Origin: Glaciecola blandensis
Lineage (GTDB): Bacteria > Pseudomonadota > Gammaproteobacteria > Enterobacterales > Alteromonadaceae
Assembly (NCBI RefSeq): GCF_031846165.1
Contig: NZ_JAVRIE010000002.1
Span: 620,001 to 684,000 of the forward strand
Direction of reading: 5' to 3'
DNA: 64,000 nucleotides
Part shown: positions 8,671-18,031 of the stretch, in pieces
Position numbering within the stretch: position 1 is the stretch's first letter
Layout: each line of letters opens with the position of its first letter
Notes under the pieces: model-generated
Database searches by the model: none
What the model was told of the DNA's origin: nothing
What the model saw: the letters and a program-made list of their open reading frames with translations, nothing else
Made by a program: the position numbers and the translations under genes

Positions 8671-10178
8671 TGCTTGTCCTTATTATTTAATGGCTTAGTC
8701 GCGGTATATAGCGCTTTGAATGTTGTTCGTTTTTGTTTGTACCAATCCAAAAATGTACTATCAGGATGATATTCTTCGATGAGTGCCGGTTGCGGGCATA
8801 TTTGGTCGATAGTTTTTTCTGTATCTACCGCTAATTGAGCGAGCCTGGCCGCGCCGAGAGAGGGACCGACTTCACCACCTTCTCTAAAACAGAGCTTTTT
8901 ATCTAAAACGGTAGCTAACAACTGTCGCCATAGGCGGCTCTTTGCACCGCCTCCAATCAGTGTCACTTCTTCTGGTAAAGCTTGATTTTTGACAAAACTC
9001 GCTTCAAGCGCATCTACTGCATCAGCAAAAGCTAAACTAACACCTTCTAAGACAGCGTAAGTCAGGTGTGCTTGTGATGTGTCATGTGTGAGACCAAAAA
9101 AACTGCCGGTGGCTGATGCATCATTATGAGGTGTTCGTTCGCCACTTAAATAAGGCAGGAATATCAAAGGCGATCGCCTGATGCTGTCGTTCGATAAGTC
9201 GCTAGATTCATTCTTCAATGCCACATTCAACTCGGACAATAGTTGAGAAACAGGTTTTTGTGCAATCTTGTCGGCATACCATTGAAGGCAACTTGCTGCA
9301 CTTAGCAATACCGACATCAAGTGCCATTTCTGAGGAAGAGCATGACAAAAGCTATGCACCGCAGAATCTGGATTAGCTTGGAACCCGTCGGTTACGACAA
9401 AGTACACGCCAGACGTTCCAAGAGATAGCATTGCTTGTCCAGCATGAACCAAACCTACGCCAACAGCACCCGCTGCATTGTCACCTGCGCCACCCACAAT
9501 CGGAATACTTTGCATGCCCCATTGCTCGGCAATACTTTTATCAAGGTAAGCACTAATTTGATTGCCTTCAACCAGCTCAGGCATGTGTTCTGTAGTGAGC
9601 CCGCACGCTGCCAGTAGAGTGGTATCCCATTGTCTTTTTCTGGTATCCATCCATAATGTGCCAGCGGCATCAGACATGTCGGAGATGTATTTACCACTGA
9701 GTAGAAAACGCAAGTAGTCTTTGGGCAGCAGGACTTTGGCAATCCTTGCGAAGTTTTCGGGCTCGTTTTGTTGAACCCACCTAAGCTTTGGGGCAGTGAA
9801 CCCTGGCATCATGATGTTGCCGGTAATTTCCCGGCTAGTGCTAACGCTTTCTTCAATATCTTTGCATTGGGCTTCACAGCGTCCGTCATTCCACAAAATA
9901 GCAGGGCGAATGATTTGATCGTTGCCATCTAGGAGTGTCGCGCCATGCATTTGTCCAGCGATACCCATTGCTTTGACATCGCGTAAATCAATGCGGGACG
10001 AGAGTGTTTGTATTGCGTTATTAGTGGCCGTCCACCAGTCTTGGGGGTTTTGTTCTGACCACAAGGCGTGTGGTCTAGATATCGCAACGGGTGCTGAAGC
10101 GGAATCGAGAATATCTCCACATTCACTGGTAATGATTACTTTGACACCGGAAGTGCCTAAGTCGATTCCCATATACAT
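8667..10178 (-). CDS. xylB: Xylulokinase
   Basis: This 503-residue FGGY-family kinase phosphorylates D-xylulose to xylulose 5-phosphate, which feeds the pentose phosphate pathway. Residues 1-240 form the FGGY N-domain (MGIDLGTSGVKVI at the start, GQMHGATLLD in the substrate loop). The C-domain has GGAGDNAAGAVGVG and the nucleotide-binding GGGAKSRLWRQLLA. It is the first gene of the minus-strand xylose operon and faces xylR across a 277-bp control region. No xylose transporter is seen nearby, so uptake must be encoded elsewhere. Confidence 0.96.
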   Translation of the reverse strand: MYMGIDLGTSGVKVIITSECGDILDSASAPVAISRPHALWSEQNPQDWWTATNNAIQTLSSRIDLRDVKAMGIAGQMHGATLLDGNDQIIRPAILWNDGRCEAQCKDIEESVSTSREITGNIMMPGFTAPKLRWVQQNEPENFARIAKVLLPKDYLRFLLSGKYISDMSDAAGTLWMDTRKRQWDTTLLAACGLTTEHMPELVEGNQISAYLDKSIAEQWGMQSIPIVGGAGDNAAGAVGVGLVHAGQAMLSLGTSGVYFVVTDGFQANPDSAVHSFCHALPQKWHLMSVLLSAASCLQWYADKIAQKPVSQLLSELNVALKNESSDLSNDSIRRSPLIFLPYLSGERTPHNDASATGSFFGLTHDTSQAHLTYAVLEGVSLAFADAVDALEASFVKNQALPEEVTLIGGGAKSRLWRQLLATVLDKKLCFREGGEVGPSLGAARLAQLAVDTEKTIDQICPQPALIEEYHPDSTFLDWYKQKRTTFKALYTATKPLNNKDKQ

Positions 10179-10252
10179 AGCTCAATACCGCCTTTAATTT
10201 TTGGATACGCTGTTTCCTTAATACATCTTTGAAGATCCCCTAATGACTAGCA

Positions 10253-10283
10253 ATTACGAAATTTGATAATTAATTTTCGTAAT
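10253..10283. promoter_or_regulatory. Palindrome between xylB and xylR (candidate XylR operator)
   Basis: ATTACGAAA (10253-10261) and TTTCGTAAT (10275-10283) are perfect 9-bp arms with a 13-bp AT-rich centre, 75 bp upstream of xylB and 170 bp upstream of xylR. AraC/PurR-hybrid XylR proteins bind A/T-rich paired sites containing GAAA motifs, so this is the best operator candidate. It is an inference from position and symmetry. Confidence 0.55.
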
Positions 10284-10455
10284 CTGTTTGAGGCGTGTTA
10301 TTTATTTTTTTTCATATTACTATCGGTCATGTTTAAAAATCATAATTACCAGATGACCGCGAAACAGACTCTCTGCTTTGAGTTATGGTCACAAATGGCT
10401 GAAGCTGGAATTAGCTAAATTAGGAATTAGCTAAAAAAGGAGATAGGAAGTACCA

Positions 10456-11619
10456 ATGTTTTCAACTCGTCATAGCATTACCTTATTGTTCAATGCGAAC
10501 AAAGTTTACGATCGCCAAGTAATAGAGGGCGTCGGGCATTACTTGCAATCTTCTAAAGTGAATTGGGATGTTTACCTTGAAGAAGACTTCTTGGCGCGTT
10601 TAGACAATGTCAATACGTGGGCTTGCAAAGGGATCATTGCGGATTTTGACGATACCAATATTCAAAACGCCTTGCGAGGGGTCAATATTCCTGTTGTAGG
10701 AGTAGGTGGTTCATATCGCGATGAAGCCGACTATCCGAATGTACCGTATGTTGCCACAGATAATTACCAAGTGATTAAATTGGCCTATGAACATTTAAAG
10801 TCGAAAGGTTTAGAGCGTTTTGCCTTTTACGGTTTTCCTCTCGATGTGAATCATCGTTGGGCAACCGAGCGAGAGCGTGCAATTGTTGAGTTATGCCAAG
10901 CAGATGGATATGAATGTGCAATTTATCGTGGCCACTCAACTCGCCCTGAGACTTGGCAGTACAGCATGAACCGTCTGTCAGAATGGTTGCAAACCTTACC
11001 TAATCCAGTTGGTATTATTTCAGTGACGGATGCTCGCGCTCGTCATCTTTTACAGGCGTGTGACCATATTGGCAAAGTCGTTCCAGACCAAATATCGATT
11101 GTCGGTATTGATGATGATGATATCGCTCGGAATCTCAGTCGCATTAGCCTGAGTTCGGTGACACAAGGTTGTTTTGATATGGGGTTTCAAGCAGCAAAAC
11201 TCTTGCACCGTCGAATCGAGAACCCTACTTTAAAGCACAAGATAGTCACTGTTCCGCCGGTGGGTGTTGTGCAGCGCCAGAGCACTGACTTCAAAGCCTT
11301 ACAGGACCCTTTCGTGATCCAAGCAATGCATTATATTCGGCAGAATGCGTGTAGGGGGATTAAGGTCGATCAAGTCTTAGCTTTTGTCGGTATTTCACGA
11401 TCCAATTTAGAAAGTCGTTTTCGTCAAGAACGTGGTCATAGCATTCACTTTGAGCTTCACCAAGAAAAACTCAACACAGCATGTGCCCTGCTAGAAAATA
11501 AGGATATGTCGACGCAAGAAATTGCAAAAGCGGCAGGTTATCCGTCCTTACAATACATGTATGCGGTATTCAAAAAGCATTTTGGTGAAACACCAAAAGA
11601 ATATCGAGATAAGTTATAA
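10456..11619 (+). CDS. xylR: XylR, xylose operon transcriptional activator
   Basis: This 387-residue regulator (E. coli XylR has 392) combines an N-terminal LacI/PurR-like sugar-binding domain (about 1-275; SVTDARARHLLQAC and SIVGIDDDD are typical) with a C-terminal AraC-type double helix-turn-helix (about 290-387; FVGISRSNLESRFRQERG and EIAKAAGYPSLQYMYAVFKK). It would bind D-xylose and activate xylBA. The ATG at 10456 follows the ribosome site AAAAAGGAGATAGG. It is divergent from xylB, the classic regulator position, and ends 7 bp from the convergent RDD gene. Confidence 0.95.
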   Translation: MFSTRHSITLLFNANKVYDRQVIEGVGHYLQSSKVNWDVYLEEDFLARLDNVNTWACKGIIADFDDTNIQNALRGVNIPVVGVGGSYRDEADYPNVPYVATDNYQVIKLAYEHLKSKGLERFAFYGFPLDVNHRWATERERAIVELCQADGYECAIYRGHSTRPETWQYSMNRLSEWLQTLPNPVGIISVTDARARHLLQACDHIGKVVPDQISIVGIDDDDIARNLSRISLSSVTQGCFDMGFQAAKLLHRRIENPTLKHKIVTVPPVGVVQRQSTDFKALQDPFVIQAMHYIRQNACRGIKVDQVLAFVGISRSNLESRFRQERGHSIHFELHQEKLNTACALLENKDMSTQEIAKAAGYPSLQYMYAVFKKHFGETPKEYRDKL

Positions 11620-11626
11620 GACGGAA

Positions 11627-12862
11627 CTAGTTTTTTCGACCTAAGCGTAACACCAAGGTTTCCGAAATTTTGTCCTGGATGGCTTGACGGTTTGGGTCCC
11701 AATAAACTTGTAGAAAGCCTAGTAAACCCGTCGCAAATCCAGCGCCGTAACCGCCATATCGACCAAAGCTTTCCCACAAATTAGGATAGTTACCGTCAAG
11801 TTTCACAACCTCAATACCCACGATTTTCTTACCTAAGGTTTGTCCGCGCCACCAGGCAGTGAAAACACTGAAGTACAGCGCAGCCCATCCTAAACCAATG
11901 CCTAAATCAGACATCAATCCTTTAGTCCATTCGATAATACTGTAGACGGCATTATCCTTTTTAGGTTCTATTTCTTGGGCTTGAGTAATTTCCAGCACAT
12001 CGTCTTTATAAGCATTCTTTTCCTCTTCTAAGGTGGCTTCAAACTGCCTTATAAATAGGGACTTTGTTTCCTCACTCCATTCTTTTTGTGAGACTAAATC
12101 AGCCGTTGTGGCTTTAATGTCCTCTACTGGAGCCTCCATAGCCGCGGCCGCTATCGCTAAACCCTCAGCATAATTAAGTTGGCACTCACTATCGCCATTG
12201 TCGCATTTAATATCTACCAGGAAGGCCGCAAGGTCGAGTAAACTTTGCATATTTTGCTTTTTCTCTGCTTCCTGTTCTTCGGGACTAACTGACGTGCTTA
12301 CTTTACTCTCATCACCCATGTCGCCAATAATGACAAATACGATAGTGAAAATAAGAAAAGCGGCAGTGCCTCGTAAGGCAAGTCTCATCTTGTTGAATCT
12401 CTTTTGCTGCTTTAAACGATCGCCAGCCTTGAAGAAAGTCATGGCAACAAAACCGGCGAAGACTAATGAACTGAGTCCGGTAAGCACACTAATTAGAAAT
12501 AAATCGATAAGGATCGCAACGCCTCTGCGGGTTGGTGTTGCTAGTGGTTGACCTAATAAGTCGGGAGCGACGGTAAATGCGTATGGTGTAACAATTTCGC
12601 GTGTTTCTTCTTTTGTCAGTTCGTCATCTAAACTTGGCGAAGTATCATTGTCTTCTTGTTTGCTGTCTTTGTCTGGGATTGGCTCATAGTCAATAGCGAC
12701 AGGCTCCGATAGTTCACTATCGCGATTAAGCGTAGCGTCTACTTCTACCTCTACTTCTGGCTCGGCTTTAGGCTCAACCGTCTCTTCCACGGGTGCATCG
12801 AGATCGAATGACTGTTGTGGGTTTTCTTCGTTGGTTTTATTATTTTTTTTTGAAGATGCCAT
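11627..12862 (-). CDS. RDD-family membrane protein with acidic N-terminus
   Basis: The 411-residue product starts with about 90 residues rich in Glu, Asp and Pro with no predicted structure. An RDD domain follows, seen in TRRGVAILIDLFLI near residue 125 and in WWRGQTLGKKIVGIEVVKLDG near 340, with about four membrane helices. A helical, probably periplasmic region of about 130 residues (roughly 190-320) is inserted between the helix pairs. That is larger than in simple RDD proteins. RDD proteins are often linked to ion or solute transport, but no function can be assigned here. It lies 36 bp downstream of rlmF on the same strand and may be in the same transcript. Confidence 0.75.
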   Translation of the reverse strand: MASSKKNNKTNEENPQQSFDLDAPVEETVEPKAEPEVEVEVDATLNRDSELSEPVAIDYEPIPDKDSKQEDNDTSPSLDDELTKEETREIVTPYAFTVAPDLLGQPLATPTRRGVAILIDLFLISVLTGLSSLVFAGFVAMTFFKAGDRLKQQKRFNKMRLALRGTAAFLIFTIVFVIIGDMGDESKVSTSVSPEEQEAEKKQNMQSLLDLAAFLVDIKCDNGDSECQLNYAEGLAIAAAAMEAPVEDIKATTADLVSQKEWSEETKSLFIRQFEATLEEEKNAYKDDVLEITQAQEIEPKKDNAVYSIIEWTKGLMSDLGIGLGWAALYFSVFTAWWRGQTLGKKIVGIEVVKLDGNYPNLWESFGRYGGYGAGFATGLLGFLQVYWDPNRQAIQDKISETLVLRLGRKN

Positions 12863-12898
12863 AGTCCCTTCCTTTGTCGACTCTAAGCTTAAAAGTAT

Positions 12899-13822
12899 TT
12901 ATTGAAAACGCCAAGCAATAAATCGGCTGGCTTTTGCGCCTTGGCTCATGTTGATGACACGCCAATCACTCACGCCCAAGTGTTTTGCAAATTTTTCCAA
13001 GCCGTAAACAGAGTCCTTTTTGGAAAGAAGGGAAGTGAACCATTCAACTTGGCCCGCGAATGCTTGGCTTTCCGTAAGCATCTGTTTAACGAAAGCAAAC
13101 TCGCCACCTTCACACCATAGCTCATTGTGCTGGCCACCAAAGTTTAAGTTATCTCTATTGCTCGCACTGGATTCACCACCTCGACGCTTATGAGCATGTC
13201 GAGCAAGGTTTTTATTTTTCTTTCGGCTACCAGACATGGCTGCTGAGGCAGACTCATGAAAGGGCGGGTTACACATTGTGAAAGTGTAATATTCATCGCT
13301 TTGTATTATCCCGTTCAGAATACTTCCAGCCTTTTGCAGCTTCACTTTTACTAGTTTACTTAGGTTTTTATTCGACTTGGCAATCACCTTTGCACTCTGA
13401 TACGAAGGCTCGTGAATATCAGTACCCACCATTTGCCAGCCGTAGCTTTGGCTGCCAATAATAGGATAAATAAGGTTCGCCCCAGTGCCAATATCAAGTC
13501 CTCTAATATTTTTACCAGAAGGCAGCGTTTTATTGTTTTCTGGTTCCTGTAAAGTTGCCGCTAACAAATCGGCAATACCATGAATATAGTCAGCTCGCCC
13601 TGGCACAGCAGGACAAAGGTAGCCGTGTGGAATATCCCAAAAGTGCACTTGATAATAATGGCTTAATAGCGCTGCATTGAGGCTTTTTACTGCAGCAGGT
13701 TGGGCAAAATCGATCGTCATTTTACCGTCTGGTTTTGGGGCTAAATGCACACTTAAAGGCGAATAAGCCTTTGCCAATTGCTCGAAGTCATAACCAGTTT
13801 TATGGGGATTGCGCGGATGCAT
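12899..13822 (-). CDS. rlmF: 23S rRNA m6A1618 methyltransferase RlmF
   Basis: The 307-residue protein matches E. coli RlmF/YbiN (308) in length and motifs. It starts MHPRNPHKTGYDFEQL. The SAM-binding motif I is GLDIGTGANLIYPIIG, and CNPPFHES is the NPPF motif of amino-methylating enzymes. GSRKKNKNLARHAHKRRGGE is a basic RNA-contact loop. It methylates N6 of A1618 in 23S rRNA using S-adenosylmethionine. Confidence 0.95.
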   Translation of the reverse strand: MHPRNPHKTGYDFEQLAKAYSPLSVHLAPKPDGKMTIDFAQPAAVKSLNAALLSHYYQVHFWDIPHGYLCPAVPGRADYIHGIADLLAATLQEPENNKTLPSGKNIRGLDIGTGANLIYPIIGSQSYGWQMVGTDIHEPSYQSAKVIAKSNKNLSKLVKVKLQKAGSILNGIIQSDEYYTFTMCNPPFHESASAAMSGSRKKNKNLARHAHKRRGGESSASNRDNLNFGGQHNELWCEGGEFAFVKQMLTESQAFAGQVEWFTSLLSKKDSVYGLEKFAKHLGVSDWRVINMSQGAKASRFIAWRFQ

Positions 13823-14035
13823 AATTGCTTTCAGATGCTCATATTCAAGCTGGGTGGATAACCCGTGTTTGTCTTAATACGAACTATAGCCTTTAGCTGC
13901 TTGTATATCCAGAGTGGAAGCTGCGTGGAAGAAACTATTATCAAATAAACTATGCAGGCATAAATAGTTTTGATTGGTCTCTTTGCAAGTGTTTGCATTA
14001 ATCTGGTTTTACTTTTTACAAGCATACGAGTACTT

Positions 14036-14707
14036 ATGAATTTTGCAGAATTTGCAGCATCACGAAAAAGCGTGAGAGGATTTAGTCAAAAACCAGTTTC
14101 CAAAGAAACGGTTGATCAAATTATCAATGCCGCGAAGTGGGCGCCTTCCTCATATAATACCCAAACATGGAAAATTCATGCTGTAACGGGTGACGTTCTT
14201 GATCAAATTAGAGATGGCAACACCAAGGATACCTTGGCAGGAAAACCTCATGTGCGTGATTTTCCTTACAAAGAAGACTATGAAGGTATTCATCGTCAGC
14301 GCCAAATAGATGTTGCGATCCAATTGTTCGACGTGATGGGAATAAAAAGGGAAGACAAAGAAAAGCGCATGGATTGGATGATGCGTGGTTTTCGCCAGTT
14401 CGATGCACCAGTTTCCTTAGTATTGACTTATGATAAGTCGCTCGAGCCAGCAGGGATTACTCAGTTTAGTCTAGGTTCGCTAGCTTACGGTATCGTGCTT
14501 GCTGCGTGGGATATTGGTCTAGGCTGCGTTATAAATGGGCAAGGGATCATGCAGTCTGACGTTGTTCACAAATATGCCAATATTCCTGACTCAGAAGCGA
14601 TCATGATTTGTATTGCTTTGGGTTATCCAGACGAAAACTTTGCTGCCAATGAGGTTCGCTCAACGCGCGCCGACAATAAAGATTTTGTAAGCTACCACGG
14701 CTTTTGA
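14036..14707 (+). CDS. Nitroreductase-family FMN oxidoreductase
   Basis: This 223-residue protein has the nitroreductase fold features. FAASRKSVRGFSQKPV is the FMN-phosphate arm, AAKWAPSSYNTQTWKI the flavin pocket, and GLGCVINGQGI and ICIALGYPDENF the C-terminal flavin region. Such homodimers use NAD(P)H and FMN to reduce nitro compounds, quinones or other acceptors. The ATG at 14036 was chosen over an upstream start at 13970 that would add a hydrophobic stretch foreign to the family. The substrate is unknown. It converges with the alginate lyase gene across a shared hairpin. Confidence 0.85.
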   Translation: MNFAEFAASRKSVRGFSQKPVSKETVDQIINAAKWAPSSYNTQTWKIHAVTGDVLDQIRDGNTKDTLAGKPHVRDFPYKEDYEGIHRQRQIDVAIQLFDVMGIKREDKEKRMDWMMRGFRQFDAPVSLVLTYDKSLEPAGITQFSLGSLAYGIVLAAWDIGLGCVINGQGIMQSDVVHKYANIPDSEAIMICIALGYPDENFAANEVRSTRADNKDFVSYHGF

Positions 14708-14725
14708 TTTGCCGTGATAGCTTAC
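14687..14725. terminator. Long hairpin between convergent genes
   Basis: GTAAGCTACCACGGC (14687-14701) pairs with GCCGTGATAGCTTAC (14711-14725) with one mismatch around a 9-nt loop. It overlaps the nitroreductase stop and ends 8 bp before the stop of the convergent lyase gene. It could end transcription from both sides, although it lacks a T run. Confidence 0.5.
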
Positions 14726-14732
14726 TTGTAAC

Positions 14733-16244
14733 TTATTGCGGACCGTGTTCGTTACTCAAAAAGTAATAGGTAATTAGATCAAAGTCAGAGCCGACGCCAT
14801 TGGCGTCGCCACTATCACCCGTATTGTTTTGTGAGTAGGCGCCAGCCTTAAAATAATTCCATTCTTCGATAACATCATAGCCACTGTTTTCTTGTTGCAT
14901 ATCAACAAATTGGTGGGCAATGATAGGTCCGTTCAAGTCACCACGACGGATCAGAACATCGATACGTGGGCCTTCTTGTTTAATTTCATAAGAGAAAATT
15001 TCACCCAGTGCAATCCCTTGTTCAGGGTTGTTTAGGAAAATCGGTTGATTGCTATTATTAGTGTAACGAGGCCCTAACACCATTAACCAAATATCGTCTC
15101 CGCCTCGGTATTCATGTGCAAAGTAGATGTATCCACGGTCATTGTTCGGAAACTTCTTATAGTACAGACGAATAGGCTCGTCATCATCTGCGTGAATTTG
15201 TCCAAATATCACTCTTCCCGTATGAGATGTACTTCCATCAGTCGTTACGTGATCAATTTTCAAAGTACCTTTAAGAACACCAACACGCCCGCCAATATTG
15301 CGTTGCGGGTCGGGTTGATACCCTAAAATCCAATTATTCTGGTTCACACCCTGAGTACTAATTCCGGTATTGCCACGACGGAGCATTTCTCTTAGCTCTG
15401 AACGTGTAAAGCTGGTATTCGCTGAGGTCTTAGCACCAAAAATCGTGGAACGGAACACCATACCGCCATCTTCGCCTGTATAGAAATGGTCGTCATCTTC
15501 AAAGCCGTTGTCGAGTTCGCGCTCGCTGGCTCTTTGAGAGAAACCATCATCAGGATCTGTTCTCGGAGTATCAAGTGCCCAGGTCAGTAAATCGAAATTT
15601 TCGCCAGGAGGTGCATTCGGATCTAAATTATACTGGCTAATATCAACAGTTTGCTCCTGTAAAGGTGCTACATCGACATCTAAGGGACAACCGAAAACGG
15701 CAGCTTCTAACAGAGAGGTTGTTGTATTATTACTAGTAATCCTAACAAAGCGAGCGACGGTATCGGTGATATCAAAACGTTCGAAAGAATCTGTCACTTG
15801 TGATGTCGTTTCATTACTCAAAATACTGGTATATGTCTCGCCATCTTCTGACACTGAAACATCAAAGCTATAAGTCGTTTGATCACCATTGAGCCATGCA
15901 GTACCTATTTCTTTCACTAAATGACGATAGCCTAATTCGATGGTAATGCTTGCGGCATCTGTTGTGGTTTCCCAGCGGCTTTCATCAGCTAAGTCGCCAT
16001 CAATTGCTTTGCTGGCCGCAAATTCACTGCTTGAGCTTGCGTCGCTATCTACGCTAATGAGTTGCAAGAAGTCGAGACCTGAGCAGCTTGTTTTAGATAA
16101 GTCGGGCGGATAAATTGGGTCAGCAACGCCATCAACGGGTGGCGGAACAACAGGTGTTGGAAGAACCGCGTTGTCGGCTTCGGAACCGCCACCACAGCCA
16201 TTGAGAATGGCCAAACAAGCGAGGGGGAAAAGTAATCGTTTCAC
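14733..16244 (-). CDS. PL7 alginate lyase lipoprotein with discoidin-like domain
   Basis: This is a 503-residue exported enzyme. The N-terminus is a lipoprotein signal (LACLAILNGC, Cys17) followed by a Pro-rich linker. Residues about 55-185 resemble an F5/8-type C (discoidin/CBM32-like) carbohydrate-binding domain (AIDGDLADESRWETT, FVRITSNN). The C-terminal half is a polysaccharide lyase family 7 domain with its three signature strands: FTRSELREML, VIFGQIHADDD and YFKAGAYSQNN, holding the Arg, Gln/His and Tyr active-site residues. It would cut alginate by beta-elimination at the cell surface or in the periplasm. No other alginate genes are adjacent. Confidence 0.9.
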   Translation of the reverse strand: MKRLLFPLACLAILNGCGGGSEADNAVLPTPVVPPPVDGVADPIYPPDLSKTSCSGLDFLQLISVDSDASSSSEFAASKAIDGDLADESRWETTTDAASITIELGYRHLVKEIGTAWLNGDQTTYSFDVSVSEDGETYTSILSNETTSQVTDSFERFDITDTVARFVRITSNNTTTSLLEAAVFGCPLDVDVAPLQEQTVDISQYNLDPNAPPGENFDLLTWALDTPRTDPDDGFSQRASERELDNGFEDDDHFYTGEDGGMVFRSTIFGAKTSANTSFTRSELREMLRRGNTGISTQGVNQNNWILGYQPDPQRNIGGRVGVLKGTLKIDHVTTDGSTSHTGRVIFGQIHADDDEPIRLYYKKFPNNDRGYIYFAHEYRGGDDIWLMVLGPRYTNNSNQPIFLNNPEQGIALGEIFSYEIKQEGPRIDVLIRRGDLNGPIIAHQFVDMQQENSGYDVIEEWNYFKAGAYSQNNTGDSGDANGVGSDFDLITYYFLSNEHGPQ

Positions 16245-16427
16245 AGATAATCCTTAGTTCTGAGAGTGAGCTTTTTGATCAATAATATTAAATTGGCTTT
16301 ATTTATTGGTAATACAATTTGGGTATATTGGTAGATCAAATATCGTCATTTGGTTGAACTTAAGGTTAAATGTAATTTATGTCAATAGAATTGAAAAATA
16401 ATTGTTTTAATTATGTAAAGAGAATAA

Positions 16428-17141
16428 CTACTCGTTATCTATGAGGTCTGAAATTAAGGTGACAGGAGGAGATGATTTCATTGCAACCTTGTCCTTGTAG
16501 GTTTTGACTCTTTGAACATGTAAGGTGGGGAACAAGCTCGGGTTATTCAGTAGAAAATCTATTTTAGGGTGGCTTTGGATGGTGGGATCTAGCCAAATAT
16601 CTAAAAATTTGGGCGACATCGGTAAAAACAGTGGAAAGGCCTTGTCGTGAAAAGGCGTCATTTTTGGATGAGCATCGCGGGTAATAATTGCGCAGCTATA
16701 ACGATTCTTATCAAACCTTCGATATAAAGCGCCCAGTGCAAAAACCTCATCACTTTGCATGTAGTATTGATGTTTCGTTTTCCCCACTAATTTTGATTCA
16801 CCAATGCCTGTAGCGAAAACGACGCCGCGTTGATGAGCGAGTGAGTGCTTCCAGAAGGGACTTTGTAAATTTCGAGCATTAAACGTTGTGCGATTGCCCA
16901 CCATCAAACCCTCGCTGGTGTCGAAGCAGTCATACCACCAAGTAGCAGACACTTTCTTTAATTGGCCGGCTGCATCTTTGTCACGCAGAACCATATCGAT
17001 AGTACGATTGGGGTTTTGCCCAAATGCGGGATAAAAAACTCGGGTTTCTTCAGCAGGTACAAAGGGCAAGTACTCGGAAAATTCAGGCTGCTGCATCACT
17101 GGGGCAGCGCGTTCACCATTAATTTCAACATATCCGCACAT
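16428..17141 (-). CDS. SRAP-family (HMCES/YedK-like) protein, divergent
   Basis: This 237-residue protein begins MCGYVE; Cys2 becomes the N-terminal catalytic cysteine that crosslinks abasic sites in single-stranded DNA in SRAP proteins. Asn in FNARNLQSPFW and His in MTPFHDKAFPLFL fit the other conserved positions. The usual GFYEW block is replaced by ATGIGESK, keeping only the Glu. The role is therefore probably protection of abasic sites, with a changed substrate pocket. No LexA-type box was found in the 240 bp upstream. It stands alone between the lyase and cytochrome genes. Confidence 0.75.
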   Translation of the reverse strand: MCGYVEINGERAAPVMQQPEFSEYLPFVPAEETRVFYPAFGQNPNRTIDMVLRDKDAAGQLKKVSATWWYDCFDTSEGLMVGNRTTFNARNLQSPFWKHSLAHQRGVVFATGIGESKLVGKTKHQYYMQSDEVFALGALYRRFDKNRYSCAIITRDAHPKMTPFHDKAFPLFLPMSPKFLDIWLDPTIQSHPKIDFLLNNPSLFPTLHVQRVKTYKDKVAMKSSPPVTLISDLIDNE

Positions 17142-17383
17142 GCTCAGTTTTCCTTATTTATGAATGTCTAAGAGTATAGTCCGTAAGTAACAACTTGTGA
17201 TCTATAAAGAAATCGCAACAACTGTATTCAAACAAACATAAGATACGAGATAAGCGAGTTAGTTTCTAGTGAACAGTTTTGGCGCTATATTTTCGTTTAT
17301 TCTTTTCATGGTCCTAAACTTGCTATCAATCCATTCCTTATTCTAAAAATACAAAAAATTAATCTAAATAAGTGAGGAATGAA

Positions 17384-17806
17384 ATGAAAAAAATAATAAT
17401 TGTTGGAATAATGCTAGTCAGTATTGCTTCATTCGCAAGCGGCGATAACTCCGAGTCAAGCGATGCTAGAACCGCTATCAATTTAACTGCACAAGAGAAG
17501 GATTTTGTTCTCGAAAGGATGCGTAGAATGCTAGAAACTCTTGCCGGAATTCAGCAGGCAATGGTTGAGGATTCACCGCAAAAAGCCGATAACTTAGTAG
17601 GCTTACTCTTTGAATATACGAGAGAAAATCACCCAGATGGCCTACATGAAAAAATGCCAATTGGTTTCAAGCAAATGGCCAAGCAAATGAACGGTCACTG
17701 GAAAAAGTTAAAAACAGAAAGCGATGATAAAGTATTTATCCAAAAGGAAGTGGTCGCTATTATGTCAACTTGTAATGCTTGTCATCGTACGTATAAAATT
17801 CAGTAA
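17384..17806 (+). CDS. Cytochrome c'-like periplasmic protein
   Basis: This 140-residue exported protein has a signal peptide (MKKIIIVGIMLVSIASFASG) and one C-terminal haem c site, CNACH, in the context MSTCNACHRTYKI. The rest is predicted helical, which fits the four-helix-bundle cytochrome c'/c556 fold, where the CxxCH motif is near the C-terminus. It probably binds one haem in the periplasm; the electron partner is unknown. The ATG at 17384 has GAGGAATG just upstream. Cytochrome c maturation genes are not in the window. Confidence 0.75.
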   Translation: MKKIIIVGIMLVSIASFASGDNSESSDARTAINLTAQEKDFVLERMRRMLETLAGIQQAMVEDSPQKADNLVGLLFEYTRENHPDGLHEKMPIGFKQMAKQMNGHWKKLKTESDDKVFIQKEVVAIMSTCNACHRTYKIQ

Positions 17807-18031
17807 GAAATACGATTTGTTTGCCAACAATGGAAAGTAAAGTAATAAGGGTGATGCGCCATATTTGTCGCAAGCTCTGTTATTTTTGTCATCATTGCAT
17901 TGGGCAAACTGCTGATTTAGACACTGATATTGTTGTTATTATTGAGTGACTATCTTGCTGGGATCAACTAACCGTTTTCGTCGAGGGCTTAGTAAGATAG
18001 TGTTGGTTTTAAAAGAGAAGGAGTAGCGTCT

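Noticed and set aside
10377..10396. A possible CRP site before xylR (TTGAG-N6-TCACA)
   Set aside because: Only one half matches the TGTGA-N6-TCACA consensus; too weak to call.
17854..17949. A 31-codon Cys-rich frame between the cytochrome and zinc-ribbon genes
   Set aside because: The AAGGG motif lies too close to the ATG (2 nt) and no family resemblance was seen; it is most likely chance.
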